Positions 7,364 to 15,359 of a DNA stretch of 22,907 bases are shown piece after piece. The DNA is from Planctomycetaceae bacterium. GTDB taxonomy: Bacteria; Planctomycetota; Planctomycetia; Pirellulales; Thermoguttaceae. Both the position numbers and the translations under genes were made by a program. The notes under the pieces are model-generated. The model searched no databases. It saw nothing but the letters and a program-made list of their open reading frames with translations, and had not been told where the DNA came from. Location: contig JAIRPZ010000077.1 in the NCBI GenBank assembly GCA_031256755.1, positions 1 to 22,907 of the forward strand, written 5' to 3'. How positions within the stretch are numbered: the stretch's first letter is position 1; the number at the start of each line of letters is the position of its first letter.

Positions 7364-9595
7364 TCACAATCTTTTCCGTTTCAATAATTCGCTGCCGGTC
7401 ATAATGGACAAACCGGTTTTCACAGAAGATCGCTGCTTTTCGTTTTTACGTTTTTTCTCTTTTTGCCGGACAAACTCTTCATCATCGTCAACATCATGAT
7501 AGTCAATGTCAACGGCGGCATCTCCGCAATCTGCATAATCATATTCCGCCGTTTTTTCCCGCACCAGCCGGACACTGCCGCCGTAGTCCTCGCCGTTCAA
7601 AAAATCATCCGGCGAATCATATTTCACTACATGACCGTCATTCGGCAATTCTGTTAAAAAACGGCTGAAAATTGCCGAGACCGAATACGATCCCCGAAAG
7701 TCCCGCCGCTCAACCCGGCTCAACCGCAATTCCTCTTCTGCACGGGTTATGCCGACAAAAAACAGCCGCCGCTCCTCTTCCAACTGCATCTCATCCGCCT
7801 GCGACCGCTCGTGCGGCAAAATCCCTTCTTCAATCGCCGTAATGTATACCACCGGAAATTCCAGTCCCTTCGCCGCATGCAGCGTCATCAGAGAAACCCG
7901 CTCCTGCTCTTTGTCCCATGCATCAACGTCACTCACCAATGCGGCCTGCTCTAAAAATTCTTCAAGCGGAGACATATTGTCCGGCAGCAAATGACCCGCA
8001 GAGGAATGTCCCGTATTCTTTGTGTCTTCATCGAATTCGTGAGCCACCGTTAACAGTTCTTCAATGTTCGCCAGACGTTCCAAATCCTCTTCCGATTCGG
8101 AATGAGCAAATTGATTCCGGTAATTCGATTCCCGCAAAACCGTTTCGATCAGCGATGCCACCGGATATTCCTGCGCCGACAATGCGGATAAGCGGTCAAT
8201 CATTTGGACAAACTGCATCACCGCCTTTTTCGTTTTCGCCGCAATACCGGAAAAATTGCTGATATTGCGCATGACTTCCATTGTCGGAACGCCGATGTTC
8301 GAAGCATGCGATGCCAGTTTGACCATCGTTGTTTTCCCGATACCCCGCACCGGCTCGTTGATAATCCGCATCAGCGACACTGTATCCGCCGGATTGAAGA
8401 TGACCCGAAGATACGCCAGCACATCTTTCACTTCTTTCCGGTTAAAAAATTCGAGACCGCGTATCAGTTGGAACGGTATTTTCCGGCTTCGGAACGCGTG
8501 TTCAAAATTCCGGGACAGCGCATTCATCCGGTAGAAAACGGCATAGTCGCCCGGCTTCCGTCGGCCGCTTTGCAGTTCCCTGCTGATTTCCTCGGCAATG
8601 TATTCCGCTTCGGCACGCTGATCGGTACATTTCACAAGACGAACCGGCATGCCGTCCGAATTATTTGTAACAAGAATCTTTTCTTTCCGGTAAATGTTAT
8701 GAGCAATGAGCGAGTCGGCAGCGGCGAGAATCTGCGGCGTACTCCGGTAATTTTCTTCAAGCCGGACCACCGCCGCATCGGGAAAATCCTTTTCAAAGTC
8801 GAGAATGTTTTTGATATTGGCCCCCCGCCAGCCGTAAATGGACTGATCCGGGTCGCCCGTTACGGCAAGATTCCGGTGATCCATCGACAATGCTTTCGCA
8901 ATGACATACTGTACGGTATTGGTGTCCTGATATTCATCAACAAGAATGTAGCGGAAACGGTTATCAAGAATCTGCCGGACTTCGGGATTATTTTGGAGAA
9001 GAACGGCTATGTGGAGCAATAAGTCGTCAAAGTCGACGGCATTGGCGCGGCGGAGTTCGTTTTGATAAGCGGGATAAAATTCTTTGACGGCGGAACCGAG
9101 CAAACTTCCCTCGCGTGCTGTGTAGTCCTCCGGCAGGACAAGTTGGTTTTTTGCCCAACTGACGGCGGCGGCGATCCGCTGCGGTGTGATGCCGGGCGGC
9201 AGCGGTTTTTGAGCAGCAACGGATTTGAAAACGGTTAAACTTTCATCGGTATCGTAAATCGAGAAATTTTCCTGTAAACCGGCAAGTGAAATATAGCGGC
9301 GCAGAAGGTACGCACAGAATTTGTGAAAGGTGCCGATCCAGACATATTTTTCCGGTGCGAGCAATTCGAGCCGTTTTTTCATTTCATCGGCGGCTTTGTT
9401 GGTGAATGTCAGTGCGGCAATTTGGGCGGCACCGATTCCCTGATGGAGCAGGGCAGCGATACGGCGGGTTACGACTCTTGTTTTACCGCTGCCGGGACCG
9501 GCAAGAACGAGCAGCGGGCCGTCGACGTGCTGCACGGCTTTCCGCTGCGGTTCGTTCAGCCCTTCGAGGATACTGGCGGGAATTTTGCTTTTCAC
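7364..9595 (-). CDS. pcrA: UvrD/PcrA-family superfamily 1 DNA helicase
   Basis: This ATP-dependent 3'-5' DNA helicase has 743 residues, a normal length for the family. Its motifs are in order: Q motif LNEPQRKAV near residue 17, Walker A AGPGSGKT at 32-39, GTFHKFC, the Walker B box VDEYQDTN, GDPDQSIYGWRGA, LEENYRS, LMTLHAAKGLEFPVVY and the final VGITRAEEEL. Such helicases act in nucleotide excision repair, mismatch repair and removal of RecA filaments. The Lys/Glu-rich C-terminus ends in KTGLSIMTGSELLKRKRL and probably contacts partners. The start is a GTG at 9595 with no Shine-Dalgarno site; a TATAAT eight bases upstream suggests a leaderless mRNA. It follows rnhA on the same strand. The choice between PcrA and UvrD cannot be settled here. 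Confidence 0.95.
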   Translation of the reverse strand: MKSKIPASILEGLNEPQRKAVQHVDGPLLVLAGPGSGKTRVVTRRIAALLHQGIGAAQIAALTFTNKAADEMKKRLELLAPEKYVWIGTFHKFCAYLLRRYISLAGLQENFSIYDTDESLTVFKSVAAQKPLPPGITPQRIAAAVSWAKNQLVLPEDYTAREGSLLGSAVKEFYPAYQNELRRANAVDFDDLLLHIAVLLQNNPEVRQILDNRFRYILVDEYQDTNTVQYVIAKALSMDHRNLAVTGDPDQSIYGWRGANIKNILDFEKDFPDAAVVRLEENYRSTPQILAAADSLIAHNIYRKEKILVTNNSDGMPVRLVKCTDQRAEAEYIAEEISRELQSGRRKPGDYAVFYRMNALSRNFEHAFRSRKIPFQLIRGLEFFNRKEVKDVLAYLRVIFNPADTVSLMRIINEPVRGIGKTTMVKLASHASNIGVPTMEVMRNISNFSGIAAKTKKAVMQFVQMIDRLSALSAQEYPVASLIETVLRESNYRNQFAHSESEEDLERLANIEELLTVAHEFDEDTKNTGHSSAGHLLPDNMSPLEEFLEQAALVSDVDAWDKEQERVSLMTLHAAKGLEFPVVYITAIEEGILPHERSQADEMQLEEERRLFFVGITRAEEELRLSRVERRDFRGSYSVSAIFSRFLTELPNDGHVVKYDSPDDFLNGEDYGGSVRLVREKTAEYDYADCGDAAVDIDYHDVDDDEEFVRQKEKKRKNEKQRSSVKTGLSIMTGSELLKRKRL

Positions 9596-9602
9596 AGGCA
9601 GT

Positions 9603-9631
9603 ATTATAACGGAAAAAGATCAATCGTACAA
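9603..9631 (-). promoter_or_regulatory. Sigma-70-type promoter of the helicase gene
   Basis: On the minus strand TTGTAC (9631-9626), a 17-base spacer and a perfect TATAAT (9608-9603) lie in the 59-base gap after rnhA. The expected start point, about 9596, falls on or next to the GTG codon at 9595, which predicts a leaderless mRNA. Confidence 0.5.
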
Positions 9632-9654
9632 AAACACGGTCAACCGCTGCGGAT

Positions 9655-10146
9655 TCATTCCGCCGCCGGTTTTCTTTCGTGTTTTTTCCGTACCAGTCCG
9701 CTGGCAAATTCGCTGGCAAGCGTGTCGCAGCGTTCATTTTCAGGATGCCCGGAATGACCCGGTATGTAGCGGAATCGCAACCGGTGCAGCGAAGCCAAAC
9801 GGTCAAGTTCCTGCCAAAGTTCAACATTTTTGACCGTCGCCCATTTGCTCCCCTCTTTCCGCCGCCAGCCGTTGCTCTTCCATTTCGGCATCCACTCCCC
9901 GATTCCCTGCAAAACATATTTGGAATCGCTGACAATCTCAACATCCGCCGGTTTGGTCAGTGCCTTTAATCCTTCAATGACGGCAGTCATTTCCATCCGG
10001 TTATTCGTGGTCTCCGCCTCGCCGCCGAAACGTTCCATTTCCCTGCCGCTTTTCCGATGCCGAAGCAAAAACGCCCAGCCGCCGGGTCCCGGATTTCCTT
10101 TGCAGGCACCGTCCGTAAATAATATCACTTCAGTCAATTCAGACAT
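9655..10146 (-). CDS. rnhA: Ribonuclease HI
   Basis: This 163-residue enzyme cleaves the RNA strand of RNA-DNA hybrids such as R-loops and replication primers. All catalytic carboxylates are visible: Asp12 (FTDGACKGNPGPGGW), Glu52 (NNRMEMTAV), Asp74 (IVSDSKYV) and Asp141 (ENERCDTLA), with His131 in GHSGHPENERC. The basic handle region WRRKEGSKW is also present. It starts 25 bases after the aldo/keto reductase stop on the same strand, so the two are probably co-transcribed. The helicase that follows has its own promoter candidate. Confidence 0.97.
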   Translation of the reverse strand: MSELTEVILFTDGACKGNPGPGGWAFLLRHRKSGREMERFGGEAETTNNRMEMTAVIEGLKALTKPADVEIVSDSKYVLQGIGEWMPKWKSNGWRRKEGSKWATVKNVELWQELDRLASLHRLRFRYIPGHSGHPENERCDTLASEFASGLVRKKHERKPAAE

Positions 10147-10171
10147 TCTTTCATCATCAGCGTTGGAACTC

Positions 10172-11353
10172 TTACCCGTTCAAAACCCGATGCACATCGG
10201 CGAGCAGTTTGCGAATCGGCAGGTGCTGCGGACAAAGCGTTTCACAGTTGCCGCAGTCCGCACAGCGATCCGCCCGCTGTTCCGGCTTCATCGCCTTGTA
10301 CAAAATCGGCGCAAGAAAAACCTCCGCCTTCTTTTGCTGATTGATCTCCGCCGAAGCCATGTGGTTATTGTAGTAATCAAAATTCAGCGGAATATCGACA
10401 CCGGCAGGGCAGTCCTTTTTACAGTATTCACATTTTGTACATTTAATCGGCATCGACTCGTCATACGCCTGCTGCAACTGTTTCACAAAAGCCGTTTCCT
10501 CTTCCGTCAAACCGCCGGCAAGGCCCTTTTCCGCCGAGTCAATGTTCTGTTTCACCTGATCAAAACCGGACATTCCGCTCAACACAACGGTCACTTCCTT
10601 CCGGTTCCAAAGCCAGCGCAGTGCCAAATCCGCCGGCTGAAACTTTTTTCCTTCCTTGCTTGCGAAAAGCCGCCCCATTTTGCCGGTCGGAGTGGCCAAC
10701 GCCCCGCCAAGCAGCGGTTCCATAATCACCAGCGATAAGTTCTTTTCGGCAGCGAATGTCACACCTTTCGTGCCGGCTTGCGCATTTTCACCGGCGTAAT
10801 TGTACTGCAACTGGCAAAACTCCCAGCGGTCAAAAGAATCAACCACCTCTTTGAGATAATGGAAATCGTCATGAAACGAAAAACCGACGTAGTCGATGAA
10901 TCCTTTTTCCTTCTTTTTCCAAGCCCAGTCGGCAAGTTTGTTTTTCAGAAGAATATCGTGAAAACTCCGCTGCAAATTGTGAATCAGGTACATGTCGATT
11001 TTGTCCGTTTTCAGATCGCGGAGTTGTTCGCTGAATATCCGGTCGGCATCCTTGACGGAACCGATTTCCCACGTAGGCAGTTTGGTTGCAATAGAGACCT
11101 TTTCGCGGTAGCCGTCTTGCAGAATGCGTCCGAGAACGGCTTCGCACTGCCCGCCGAGATAGACCTTCGCCGTGTCAATGTAATTGATGCCGCGGTCAAT
11201 GCCGTAGCGGACAATTCGGGCGGCTTCTTTTTCATTGATAACGCCGTCCATTTTACCGTTGTCGGTGGGCAGCCGCATACAGCCGAAGCCGAGAACGGAA
11301 ACTTTGCGTTGATTTTTGCCGGATTGACCGGAACCGAAAGTGCGGTACTGCAT
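10172..11353 (-). CDS. Aldo/keto reductase with two C-terminal 4Fe-4S clusters
   Basis: This 393-residue protein is a predicted NAD(P)H-dependent oxidoreductase. The N-terminal aldo/keto reductase barrel carries the catalytic set: Asp and Tyr in YIDTAKVYLGG, Lys in IATKLP and His in YLIHNLQ. The C-terminal third has two cysteine clusters, CTKCEYCKKDCP and CADCGNCETLCP, each of the C-x2-C-x2-C-x3-C form that binds a 4Fe-4S cluster. This matches the ferredoxin-type aldo/keto reductases common in anaerobes and planctomycetes, where electrons may be passed to or from a redox partner. The substrate is unknown. It is divergent from the CinA-like gene across a promoter region with symmetrical -10 boxes, and upstream of rnhA. 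Confidence 0.93.
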   Translation of the reverse strand: MQYRTFGSGQSGKNQRKVSVLGFGCMRLPTDNGKMDGVINEKEAARIVRYGIDRGINYIDTAKVYLGGQCEAVLGRILQDGYREKVSIATKLPTWEIGSVKDADRIFSEQLRDLKTDKIDMYLIHNLQRSFHDILLKNKLADWAWKKKEKGFIDYVGFSFHDDFHYLKEVVDSFDRWEFCQLQYNYAGENAQAGTKGVTFAAEKNLSLVIMEPLLGGALATPTGKMGRLFASKEGKKFQPADLALRWLWNRKEVTVVLSGMSGFDQVKQNIDSAEKGLAGGLTEEETAFVKQLQQAYDESMPIKCTKCEYCKKDCPAGVDIPLNFDYYNNHMASAEINQQKKAEVFLAPILYKAMKPEQRADRCADCGNCETLCPQHLPIRKLLADVHRVLNG

Positions 11354-11423
11354 TGTTAAAATGAAATTTCAGTTAAAATTCTTCAGGTAAAATTCAGGAG
11401 CAACAGGAGCGATATTCACGCGG

Positions 11424-11455
11424 ATTATACAGTATAATGTACAAAATCAATTATA
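11424..11455. promoter_or_regulatory. Bidirectional promoter region between reductase and cinA genes
   Basis: ATTATAC-A-GTATAAT at 11424-11438 is a perfect 7+7 palindrome in which TATAAT reads rightward at 11433-11438 and leftward at 11429-11424. A further leftward TATAAT lies at 11455-11450. TTGATT (11450-11445, minus) stands 15 bases from the first leftward box. No good rightward -35 is seen. Confidence 0.5.
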
Positions 11456-11488
11456 GCGGATTCTAACGATAAGTCAAACGGGAGGTCT

Positions 11489-12751
11489 ATGCCGAAAACA
11501 TTATGTGCAGAAATCATTGCCAACGGCGATGAAATCACCAGCGGAAAAGTGCTTGACACCAACTCGCAGTATCTTTCTCTTGAACTTGCCGATCTCGGCG
11601 TGTCAACGCTCTGGCATACGGCAGTCGGAGACGATCTCAACGCTATGGTCGAAGTGCTGCGGATTGCCATGAGCCGTGCCGATTTGATTATTTGGACAGG
11701 CGGTCTCGGTCCGACGGCCGATGATCTGACCCGTCAGGCATTTGCCGATGCCGCCGGTGTACCGCTCGTCAAAAATGAAGAATCGCTGCGGCAAATAGAG
11801 GATTTATTCAAACGCCGCGGCTGGACAATGCCGGCAGCCAATAATGTTCAGTCCTATCTGCCGGAAGGGGCGTTGCCGATCCGCAATCCCAACGGCACCG
11901 CACCCGGCATTGATTTTACGGTGAAACGTTCACCGCACACCGTCCGCCTTTTGGCATTTCCCGGCGTACCAGCCGAACTCAAAGAAATGTGGAACGGCAG
12001 CGGGCGGAATCTTGCCGGCAAAATGATCGAATCGGTCAACGGGCGAAAGCAGGTAATCAAGTTTCGTGCCATTCATTCTTTCGGCTTGGGAGAAAGTCAG
12101 GTCGAAGCGAAATTGCCGGACATTGTCAACCGAAAACATGTTCCCAAAGTCGGTATTACCGCAACCGGCGGAACCATTACGCTGCGGATTGCCGCTGAAG
12201 CACCGACTGAAGCGGAATGTGACCGGATGATTGAACCGACTGCAAAACTGATTTACGATGCGCTCGGCGGTCTTATTTTCGGCGAAGGAACCGATACTTT
12301 GCCGGACGTGGTCTGCCGGATGCTGAAAACGAAAGGCAAAACCATTGCCGCTGCCGAAGCCGGTACACGGGGATTACTGTCGCAGTCGCTTGCCCAATCG
12401 AAAGAATCACAAGACGTGTTTATCGGCGGCATCGTTGTTCCGCCGGCAACTCCGGTTTCTCCCGAAAAAATGATCGATCTCGCCAAAAAAACGTTGGATA
12501 CGGATTATCTGCTGCTGATCGGTGCATATCCTGCCGGCGAACCGAACCGGATACGCTCTGACGAAACGTTTACGGCAGTTGTTGATGCCCGCAAGTATCA
12601 TTCGCCGAAGGATTTACAAGCGTCTATCCTGAAAATACAGAACTACCCGTTTACCGGTCATCCGGCGATCATTGACGACTTGTATATCAAGCGGGTTCTG
12701 GACTTGCTGCGGAAAATTGTGTATGATCCGCAGAAGCCGTTTTCTCCTTAA
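11489..12751 (+). CDS. cinA: CinA-like protein with degenerate amidase domain
   Basis: This 420-residue protein is related to competence/damage-inducible protein CinA. GGAGG at 11481-11485, three bases before the ATG, fixes the start. The N-terminal half is a molybdopterin-binding-like domain (COG1058) with ITSGKVLDTNSQYL near residues 17-30 and WTGGLGPTADDLTRQAF near 69-85. In some bacteria this domain is an ADP-ribose or NMN-adenylate pyrophosphatase. The C-terminal half (from about 265) aligns with nicotinamide nucleotide amidase, but the catalytic motif ESCTGG reads EAGTRG (290-295), so the nucleophilic serine is Ala291. The FxGGxVxYS region is altered as well (FIGGIVVPPA). Amidase activity is therefore unlikely, while the first domain looks intact. 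The next gene starts 76 bases downstream on the same strand. Confidence 0.88.
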   Translation: MPKTLCAEIIANGDEITSGKVLDTNSQYLSLELADLGVSTLWHTAVGDDLNAMVEVLRIAMSRADLIIWTGGLGPTADDLTRQAFADAAGVPLVKNEESLRQIEDLFKRRGWTMPAANNVQSYLPEGALPIRNPNGTAPGIDFTVKRSPHTVRLLAFPGVPAELKEMWNGSGRNLAGKMIESVNGRKQVIKFRAIHSFGLGESQVEAKLPDIVNRKHVPKVGITATGGTITLRIAAEAPTEAECDRMIEPTAKLIYDALGGLIFGEGTDTLPDVVCRMLKTKGKTIAAAEAGTRGLLSQSLAQSKESQDVFIGGIVVPPATPVSPEKMIDLAKKTLDTDYLLLIGAYPAGEPNRIRSDETFTAVVDARKYHSPKDLQASILKIQNYPFTGHPAIIDDLYIKRVLDLLRKIVYDPQKPFSP

Positions 12752-12783
12752 CTTCTGCGGCTGATCTCGCCGAAGGAAACGGC

Positions 12784-12831
12784 ATGCGTCTTCTGTTCGG
12801 GCAGAAAAAAGCAGAAAGAAAAGAACTATGA
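12784..12831 (+). CDS. Possible 15-codon leader ORF coupled to the fusion gene
   Basis: ATG at 12784 follows AAGGA with good spacing and opens a 15-codon frame, MRLLFGQKKAERKEL. Its TGA (12829-12831) overlaps the ATG of the next gene (12828-12830) in an ATGA junction. The main gene has only a weak purine stretch of its own. The mini-frame could feed ribosomes to it by translational coupling. It is short enough to be chance. Confidence 0.25.
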   Translation: MRLLFGQKKAERKEL

Positions 12832-15119
12832 ATGGCAGTGCGAATTCTTCCGATATTTACTCGATCCGCGATGCGGCAGAACCGAAACCGGAGAAACCGC
12901 GTTTCACGCCGCCGGGGACAGCCGCAGCGGGTTCGGTCATCGGTGTTACTTTGAGTGCCGGTGTTTCGCTTTGCGGTGCATACCGGCTCGACCAAAAAAT
13001 GTATGCCGATGATGCCGGCGATTATTGGCTTGCCAGCGATCTGAAAGCAAGCCGGAGAGTGGTTGTGCAAATACTGCCGCTCAACATCCGGCAAAATACC
13101 GTTGCTCTTGAACCCGTCCGGCAGGCGGCAAGACAACTGGAAGCGTTAGATCATCCCCGCATTGCCCCCGTTCACGGTTCATTTTACGATCCCGAACATG
13201 GTTTCTTTATTGTCCGAAAACATATCAGCGGCAAAACGCTTGATGTCTTTCGGAAGGACACCCTGAAATTGCGGGGAAAACTTGCCCACAGTAAAGCGGT
13301 AAAAATTGTAACAGATATTGCGTCTGCTTTGGATTATGCTCATCGTGCCGGTATTTTTCACGGCAATTTGCGTCCGAAAAATATTTTTACCGGTTTAGAT
13401 GATGAGGTTTATGTTGCCAATTTCTCCGTTTTGACAAACCGGAAAAAAGATATTCTTTTCACGAATGCGTATCAATCGCCGGAAGAATGTGACGGCGGTG
13501 CGGCAAGTGCGCCGTCGGATATTTATGCGCTTTCCGTCATTGCTTATGAACTTTTGGCCAACCGTCTTCCGGTGTTGCAGGATACTGCGGCAACACCGCT
13601 GCCGATACAAGGTGTGCCGGGCGACGTGGATGCGGTGTTGCAGCGGGGAATGGCAAAAGACCCGTATGACCGGTACAGCACATGCTTGGAACTGGTTGAA
13701 TGTCTTGAACAGGGCTTGAAAAGCACGTCAAAAGTGAAAATTTCGCCTGTGAAACCGGCGGAGTCAACACCTGCGTCACCCGTCATTGCTGCCGGCGTGA
13801 AAAAAACGGATAAACGAAATACTGCCGGCCGATATTTGTTAGGGGGCAGCATACTTTGTTTGCTCATCGGCGGTGCTGTTTGCGGACTTTTTTATCAGGA
13901 TTTATTGCAGCATCCTCAAAAAAACGGGGAAATTGCAGGCATAGGCGTGAAACAAGAACAAGAGCAGGAACAGCCGCAGCCGGAACCTGTTCAACCGGCA
14001 GCGGCGAAAACGCAGGAACCGGCGGCACCGATAACCGAAGAACCGCAGGAACCTGTGATGAAACCGGCCGCACCGGCGGAGCATACAGAACCGGTGAACA
14101 CCGGTGAACAGGTCACGGAGGAACAGCCGGAACCAGCCGTTGAACCGGCAATACCGGCGGAGAATACGGAACCGCCGGTGTATGAAGAACCGGCAACGGA
14201 AAAGGGACAGGAATCTGCGGCAATCATTCCGGCAAATAATGAACCGCTGCCGGATATTGCGTTCTACAAAAAAGAATCACGGATTTCTTTGACAATTTCG
14301 GAAGGGGGCGATCCGGTCGAATATGTTTTCCGTTGGTGTCCGCCCGGTCGGTTTACGATGGGAAGCCCCGAAAACGAAGAGGGACACCAACCTGACGAAA
14401 CGCCGCCGCCGCATGAAATTACCCTTGCAGGTTTCTGGATATTGGAAACCGAAGTCACCGAGGAGTTCTGGCATATCGTCATGAAAGACGAACCTGACTC
14501 CAAACCGGAGTGGGACGTTGGTCCGCAATCAAAATTTCCTATGGTCAATATCTCGTGGAAAGATTGTGAGAAATTCATTACAAAATTGAATGAACGTAAA
14601 GCGGCGGGGAAGATGGAATGGAAGTTGTCCGGCAAGGTGCAGGACGAACCGGAAAAATGGGAAAATTTGCCGGAAGGAGACAAAGAGGTTGCGGGTTATG
14701 AATTTGCGTTTCCGACGGAACAGCAGTGGGAATATGCTTGCCGGGCGGGGAGTACAGGGGCTTTCGGTATTGCGGACAAAGCGAAAGCCAATGTTCGAGT
14801 GAAAGATAGAGACGGACGCAAAGAAGTCCGTTTTTCTCCGCCGAATAAGTGGGGTTTGTACGATATGCATGGAAATGTGAAGGAGTGGTGCAAGGATTGG
14901 TATGCGAAGGATGCTTACAGCGAGATGAAACCCAATATGCCGTTTAATACGATTCCTGACTGGAACAAACACCGAGTTGTCCGCGGCGGCAGTTATAGTG
15001 ACTATGCGGAGAAATGCCGCTCGGCATCGCGGTCTTCTTGGGGAGAGCAGCATTCCGCTTCCGACATCGGTTTTCGCCCTGTTCTTGTGCCGAAAAGCAC
15101 GAGCGGGAGTCATCATTGA
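12828..15119 (+). CDS. Pseudokinase - transmembrane - FGE-sulfatase-like fusion protein
   Basis: The 763-residue protein has three parts. Residues about 50-295 follow the serine/threonine kinase fold (HPRIAPVHGSF, ALDYAHRAGIFHGNLRPKNI, SPEE, SDIYALSVIAYELL). Key residues are missing: the glycine loop is absent, the VAIK lysine is Gln81 (VVVQ), HRD is HGN (178-180), and DFG is NFS (198-200). Residues 336-356 form one membrane helix. A Glu/Pro-rich linker (about 375-480) contains two similar 20-residue units. From about 490 to the end is a formylglycine-generating-enzyme-like domain (WCPPGRFTMGSP, HEITLAGFWILETEVTEEFW, PTEQQWEYACRAG, RGGSYSDYAEKCRSASR, IGFRPV). The two active-site cysteines of true FGE are replaced, so it is probably a binding or structural domain. 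The FGE-like part should be outside the membrane and the kinase-like part inside. A signalling or envelope role is inferred. Confidence 0.88.
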   Translation: MNGSANSSDIYSIRDAAEPKPEKPRFTPPGTAAAGSVIGVTLSAGVSLCGAYRLDQKMYADDAGDYWLASDLKASRRVVVQILPLNIRQNTVALEPVRQAARQLEALDHPRIAPVHGSFYDPEHGFFIVRKHISGKTLDVFRKDTLKLRGKLAHSKAVKIVTDIASALDYAHRAGIFHGNLRPKNIFTGLDDEVYVANFSVLTNRKKDILFTNAYQSPEECDGGAASAPSDIYALSVIAYELLANRLPVLQDTAATPLPIQGVPGDVDAVLQRGMAKDPYDRYSTCLELVECLEQGLKSTSKVKISPVKPAESTPASPVIAAGVKKTDKRNTAGRYLLGGSILCLLIGGAVCGLFYQDLLQHPQKNGEIAGIGVKQEQEQEQPQPEPVQPAAAKTQEPAAPITEEPQEPVMKPAAPAEHTEPVNTGEQVTEEQPEPAVEPAIPAENTEPPVYEEPATEKGQESAAIIPANNEPLPDIAFYKKESRISLTISEGGDPVEYVFRWCPPGRFTMGSPENEEGHQPDETPPPHEITLAGFWILETEVTEEFWHIVMKDEPDSKPEWDVGPQSKFPMVNISWKDCEKFITKLNERKAAGKMEWKLSGKVQDEPEKWENLPEGDKEVAGYEFAFPTEQQWEYACRAGSTGAFGIADKAKANVRVKDRDGRKEVRFSPPNKWGLYDMHGNVKEWCKDWYAKDAYSEMKPNMPFNTIPDWNKHRVVRGGSYSDYAEKCRSASRSSWGEQHSASDIGFRPVLVPKSTSGSHH

Positions 15120-15193
15120 AAATTAGATACAAAACTAGAGAACTGCGGTAAGCCGTTCCGCACGGGCGGTCTTTTTATAAAAACACCTGTTTT

Positions 15194-15222
15194 ATCCTGT
15201 CCAAAAAAAATTTGGACAGGAT
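15194..15222 (+). terminator. Strong hairpin, probable terminator after the fusion gene
   Basis: ATCCTGTCCAAA (15194-15205) and its exact complement TTTGGACAGGAT (15211-15222) enclose five A, 75 bases after the stop of the fusion gene; TTT follows. Degenerate ACAGGA/GGCAGGAA units continue to about 15256, so it may belong to a dispersed repeat family as well as act as a terminator. Confidence 0.5.
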
Positions 15223-15296
15223 TTTCAGAATGGGCAGGAATTTTTTACAGGAAGGAAAGAAAAAAGGAGTTCTTTTAAGAAATTTTTCCCTGTCTG

Positions 15297-15325
15297 TTGA
15301 TTGACAAGGCAAAATGCTTTATAAT
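15297..15325 (+). promoter_or_regulatory. Sigma-70-type promoter of the SbcD-like gene
   Basis: TTGATT (15297-15302), a 17-base spacer and a perfect TATAAT (15320-15325) precede the ATG at 15360. Transcription would start near 15332. This places the longer in-frame start, the TTG at 15297, upstream of the transcript and supports ATG 15360. Confidence 0.6.
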
Positions 15326-15359
15326 TTGGGCAAAATCGGCAAGATATTCCGATAAGGCA

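Noticed and set aside
12828..15119. Active serine/threonine kinase of the PknB type
   Set aside because: The overall fold matches, but the ATP-binding lysine, the HRD aspartate and the DFG aspartate are all substituted.
15301..15325. TTGACA at 15301 as the -35 box of the SbcD-like promoter
   Set aside because: Its spacing to TATAAT is only 13 bases; the overlapping TTGATT at 15297 has the correct 17.
15297..15359. Longer N-terminus for the SbcD-like protein from TTG 15297
   Set aside because: The codon lies in the -35 element of a good promoter and the extra residues have no family match; ATG 15360 is preferred.
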